Assembly (NCBI RefSeq): GCF_052055485.1 | Contig: NZ_CP197171.1 | Location: 62,001-126,000 of the forward strand | Origin: Amphibacillus sp052055485 | GTDB lineage: Bacteria; Bacillota; Bacilli; Bacillales; Amphibacillaceae | Direction: 5' to 3' | DNA: 64,000 bases | In this document: piece by piece, positions 62,190 through 64,000 of the stretch | Numbering within the stretch: position 1 is the first letter of the stretch | Layout: every line of letters begins with the position of its first letter | Program-made: the position numbers and the translations under genes | Notes under the pieces: generated by a model | Database searches by the model: none | Seen by the model: the letters and a program-made list of their open reading frames with translations, nothing else | What the model was told of the DNA's origin: nothing

Positions 62190-63570
62190 CGGATTTCCGA
62201 CAGAAGACTCCCACTTCTAGGAACATGAAGGGCATCGCCCCGTGAGTAAGTGGGAGATGAATGTGGGTTGGCGCTAGCCAAAACATCTCCCTTATGATAT
62301 AATGAGAACATATATTCCTATTAAGTAAGGTGAGATGATGTTAGTCAATAAAGCCTATAAATTCCGCCTCTATCCGAATAAAGAACAACAAATCCTCATG
62401 AATAAAACGATCGGTTGTTCACGGTTTGTTTTCAATCACTTTCTAGCCAAGTGGAATGAAACTTACAAGGAAACGGGTAAAGGACTCAACTATCGTTCAT
62501 GCTCTAAACAGCTTCCCGCTTTAAAGCAGGAATATGAGTGGCTAAAAGAAGTCGATAGTATTGCCATTCAATCAAGTGTCAAACATCTATCTGAATCTTT
62601 TGCGCGCTTCTTTAACAAACAAACGAACGCCCCACGATTTAAGTCTAAAAGGAACCCGACCCAATCGTATACAACGAAACACACGAACGGAAATATCGCA
62701 GTCGTGGGCAATACAATCAAGCTGCCCAAATTAGGGCTTGTCAAGTTCGCTAAAAGTCGTGAGGTCGATGGACGCCTTCTAAATGCTACGATTAGGCGAC
62801 ATCCAAGTGGTAAATACTTCATCTCTATCCTTGTTGAGACAGAGGTAGACTCACTCCCTCAAACGAAGCAATCAACAGGGGTCGATGTGGGCATCAAAGC
62901 GTTTGCCACACTTTCAGATGGGACGACGTATAAGAACCCTAGATGTTTACGCATGCTAGAAAACAAATTAGAAAAAGAACAACGCAAACTGTCCAGACGA
63001 TATAAACAAGCCAAGCAAGATAGAAAACCCCTTCATGAAGCGAAAAATTATCAAAAACAACGGGTCAAGGTCGCTCGTATTCACAAAAAAATTAAAAATG
63101 TCAGAACAGATTACTTGCATAAAGTCAGTACTGAAATTGTCAAGAATCACGACATCATTGGTATTGAGGACTTACAAGTATCTAACATGCTCAAAAACAA
63201 ACGATTATCAAAAGCCATTAGTGAAGTCAGCTGGTCAGAATTCCGTACGATGCTTGAATACAAAGCCAAGTGGTACGGAAAGGAAGTCGTAGCCATCGCC
63301 AAAAACTTCCCTTCTAGTCAACTTTGTTCGCATTGTGGCTATCGACATCCAGACGTTAAGCATCTCGCCTTACGCATGTGGCAATGTCCTTCATGCCATA
63401 GAGCACACGATCGAGATCTTAACGCAAGTAAAAATATTGAAGTTGAAGCCATCAGACTTCTAACTGTCGGTACGACAGGGATCGCCTAATCAATAATCAA
63501 CCATTAGGTTGGTGTTCTTAGGAATCTCCCTCTTCAAATTTCATTAGAAATTAAGGGGTGAGTAGTTCAA
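62190..63570 (+). mobile_element. TnpB-only IS605/IS1341-type element, copy B
   Basis: The 1381-bp element follows TTTAT (62185-62189), begins CGGATTTCCGACAGAAG, has the left-end hairpin CTCCCACTT / AAGTGGGAG with inner GGGC / GCCC, contains intact tnpB, and ends GTGAGTAGTTCAA at 63570. There is no tnpA and no target duplication, as expected for the family. The 3' part of tnpB plus the right end should encode the guide (omega) RNA, whose guide would be read from the flank starting at 63571. TTTAT would be the target-adjacent motif. Confidence 0.92.
62335..63489 (+). CDS. tnpB: RNA-guided endonuclease TnpB
   Basis: A 384-residue RuvC-type nuclease, ancestor group of Cas12. The N-terminal helix-turn-helix_OrfB region starts MLVNKAYKFRLYPNKEQQ. 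The catalytic acids are Asp184 in TGVDVGIKAF, Glu278 in IGIEDLQ and Asp361 in HDRDLNASKNI, and the zinc finger has Cys331, Cys334, Cys351 and Cys354. All are intact. It would cut DNA matching its omega RNA guide next to the TTTAT motif, helping the element persist. ATG at 62335 is preceded by AAGGTGAG. Full length. Confidence 0.96.
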   Translation: MMLVNKAYKFRLYPNKEQQILMNKTIGCSRFVFNHFLAKWNETYKETGKGLNYRSCSKQLPALKQEYEWLKEVDSIAIQSSVKHLSESFARFFNKQTNAPRFKSKRNPTQSYTTKHTNGNIAVVGNTIKLPKLGLVKFAKSREVDGRLLNATIRRHPSGKYFISILVETEVDSLPQTKQSTGVDVGIKAFATLSDGTTYKNPRCLRMLENKLEKEQRKLSRRYKQAKQDRKPLHEAKNYQKQRVKVARIHKKIKNVRTDYLHKVSTEIVKNHDIIGIEDLQVSNMLKNKRLSKAISEVSWSEFRTMLEYKAKWYGKEVVAIAKNFPSSQLCSHCGYRHPDVKHLALRMWQCPSCHRAHDRDLNASKNIEVEAIRLLTVGTTGIA

Positions 63571-63720
63571 TGATGCTAACTTTAGCTTTTTTTGCTGCTT
63601 ATGATGCATGTCTATTAAAAATGATGGCAACAAGATAAGCTTTAAATGTTATCAAAAATTAAACTTCCATCTCTAACTTATGCACCGTTAGATTGTTATT
63701 TATTTTTGATTAAGAAATTA

Positions 63721-64000
63721 TTATGGAATAAACCTTTTAATCGCAACAGAGACACCATGATCCCCACTTGACTGCGTCACCCAATCAGCTTTCTCTTTGA
63801 TTATATCCTGAGCGTTTCCCATTGCAATTCCAATACCAGCTTCTTTGAGCATGGTTAAATCATTCATACTATCACCAATGGCCAGCACTTGTTCAAAATT
63901 CAATTCTAATCGCTCTAATAAAAATTGGATTCCACTCGCTTTATGCACCCCTTTTGGATTTAATTCCATGTTTGTTAAATTGGAATTACTCAATTCAATC
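63721..64000 (-). CDS. Cof-type HAD phosphatase, C-terminal part (cut by the window edge)
   Basis: The last 92 codons of a HAD-IIB (Cof/YidA) hydrolase. They contain ELNPKGVHKASGIQFLLERL, the magnesium-binding motif IV AIGDSMNDLTMLKEAG, and IAMGNAQDIIKEKADWVT, the standard ending of sugar-phosphate phosphatases of this group. The frame is open to the end of the window and the N-terminal catalytic DxD lies beyond it. The cytoplasmic substrate is probably a sugar phosphate or flavin precursor; not resolvable here. Intact as far as seen. Confidence 0.9.
   Translation of the reverse strand, partial: IELSNSNLTNMELNPKGVHKASGIQFLLERLELNFEQVLAIGDSMNDLTMLKEAGIGIAMGNAQDIIKEKADWVTQSSGDHGVSVAIKRFIP

Noticed and set aside
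1..64000. tRNA or rRNA genes
   Set aside because: No cloverleaf with TTCRANNC or ribosomal RNA signature was noticed on either strand by eye; a tRNAscan run would settle it.

Overview
The window looks like a low-GC Gram-positive chromosome of the Bacillaceae. Evidence: strong purine-rich ribosome binding sites with many TTG and GTG starts; a CopY-CopZ-CopA copper cluster; LicT/RAT antitermination; an M-box magnesium riboswitch; CcpA-type cre sites; YesN/YesM-type two-component regulation; sortase-anchored exoenzymes; and a spore-germination GerMN lipoprotein. The exported proteins are very acidic, which suggests a halotolerant or alkaliphilic genus of the Amphibacillus/Gracilibacillus kind. 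This genus suggestion is inference.

Layout. 1-5400 is a decayed accessory stretch: a repeat block, a P-loop kinase, a frameshifted GNAT gene and other wrecked small genes, a GerMN lipoprotein, an intact GNAT gene, a 28-bp perfect palindrome and a 20-bp tandem array. 5625-8860 is the copper operon copY-copZ-copA with two cop boxes over its promoter. 8950-10803 is an SGNH sialate O-acetylesterase-like enzyme. 11472-13439 is a YtrA-type GntR regulator with an ABC exporter. 13541-20609 is a sulfur module: TauABC-like importer, CoA-disulfide reductase with a rhodanese domain, YeeE/YedE transporter and a divergent LysR regulator. 20683-25964 is a beta-glucoside operon (licT-bglP-bglA) with two RAT/terminator switches. 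26171-28302 is mgtE with promoter, M-box and terminator. 28444-29828 is a TnpB-only IS element whose tnpB is frameshifted. 29870-31602 holds a Nudix hydrolase and a formylglycine-generating-enzyme homologue.

32105-61727 is the most striking part and reads as a locus for type II arabinogalactan (beta-1,3/1,6-galactan). It holds two very large sortase-anchored surface enzymes (GH43 exo-beta-1,3-galactanase-like and GH30 endo-beta-1,6-galactanase-like), GH35 and GH2 beta-galactosidases, a LacI regulator, a CUT1 sugar ABC importer without its own ATPase, and a YesM/YesN two-component system. An IS21 element (istA-istB), a fumarate-reductase-like FAD lipoprotein, gpmA, a 366-bp internally deleted IS605-type element and several intergenic repeats interrupt it. 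The likely flow is: surface enzymes cut the polysaccharide, the ABC importer takes up galacto-oligosaccharides, and GH35/GH2 release galactose in the cytoplasm. Two nearly identical LacI-family operator-like sites, one upstream of the GH2 gene and one upstream of yesN, may tie the locus together; cre sites add catabolite control.

62190-63570 carries an intact second copy of the TnpB element. The window ends inside a Cof-type HAD phosphatase gene. A family of intergenic repeats with the core GGTGGGACGAGTAACCGCA recurs across the whole window and is not explained by any gene.
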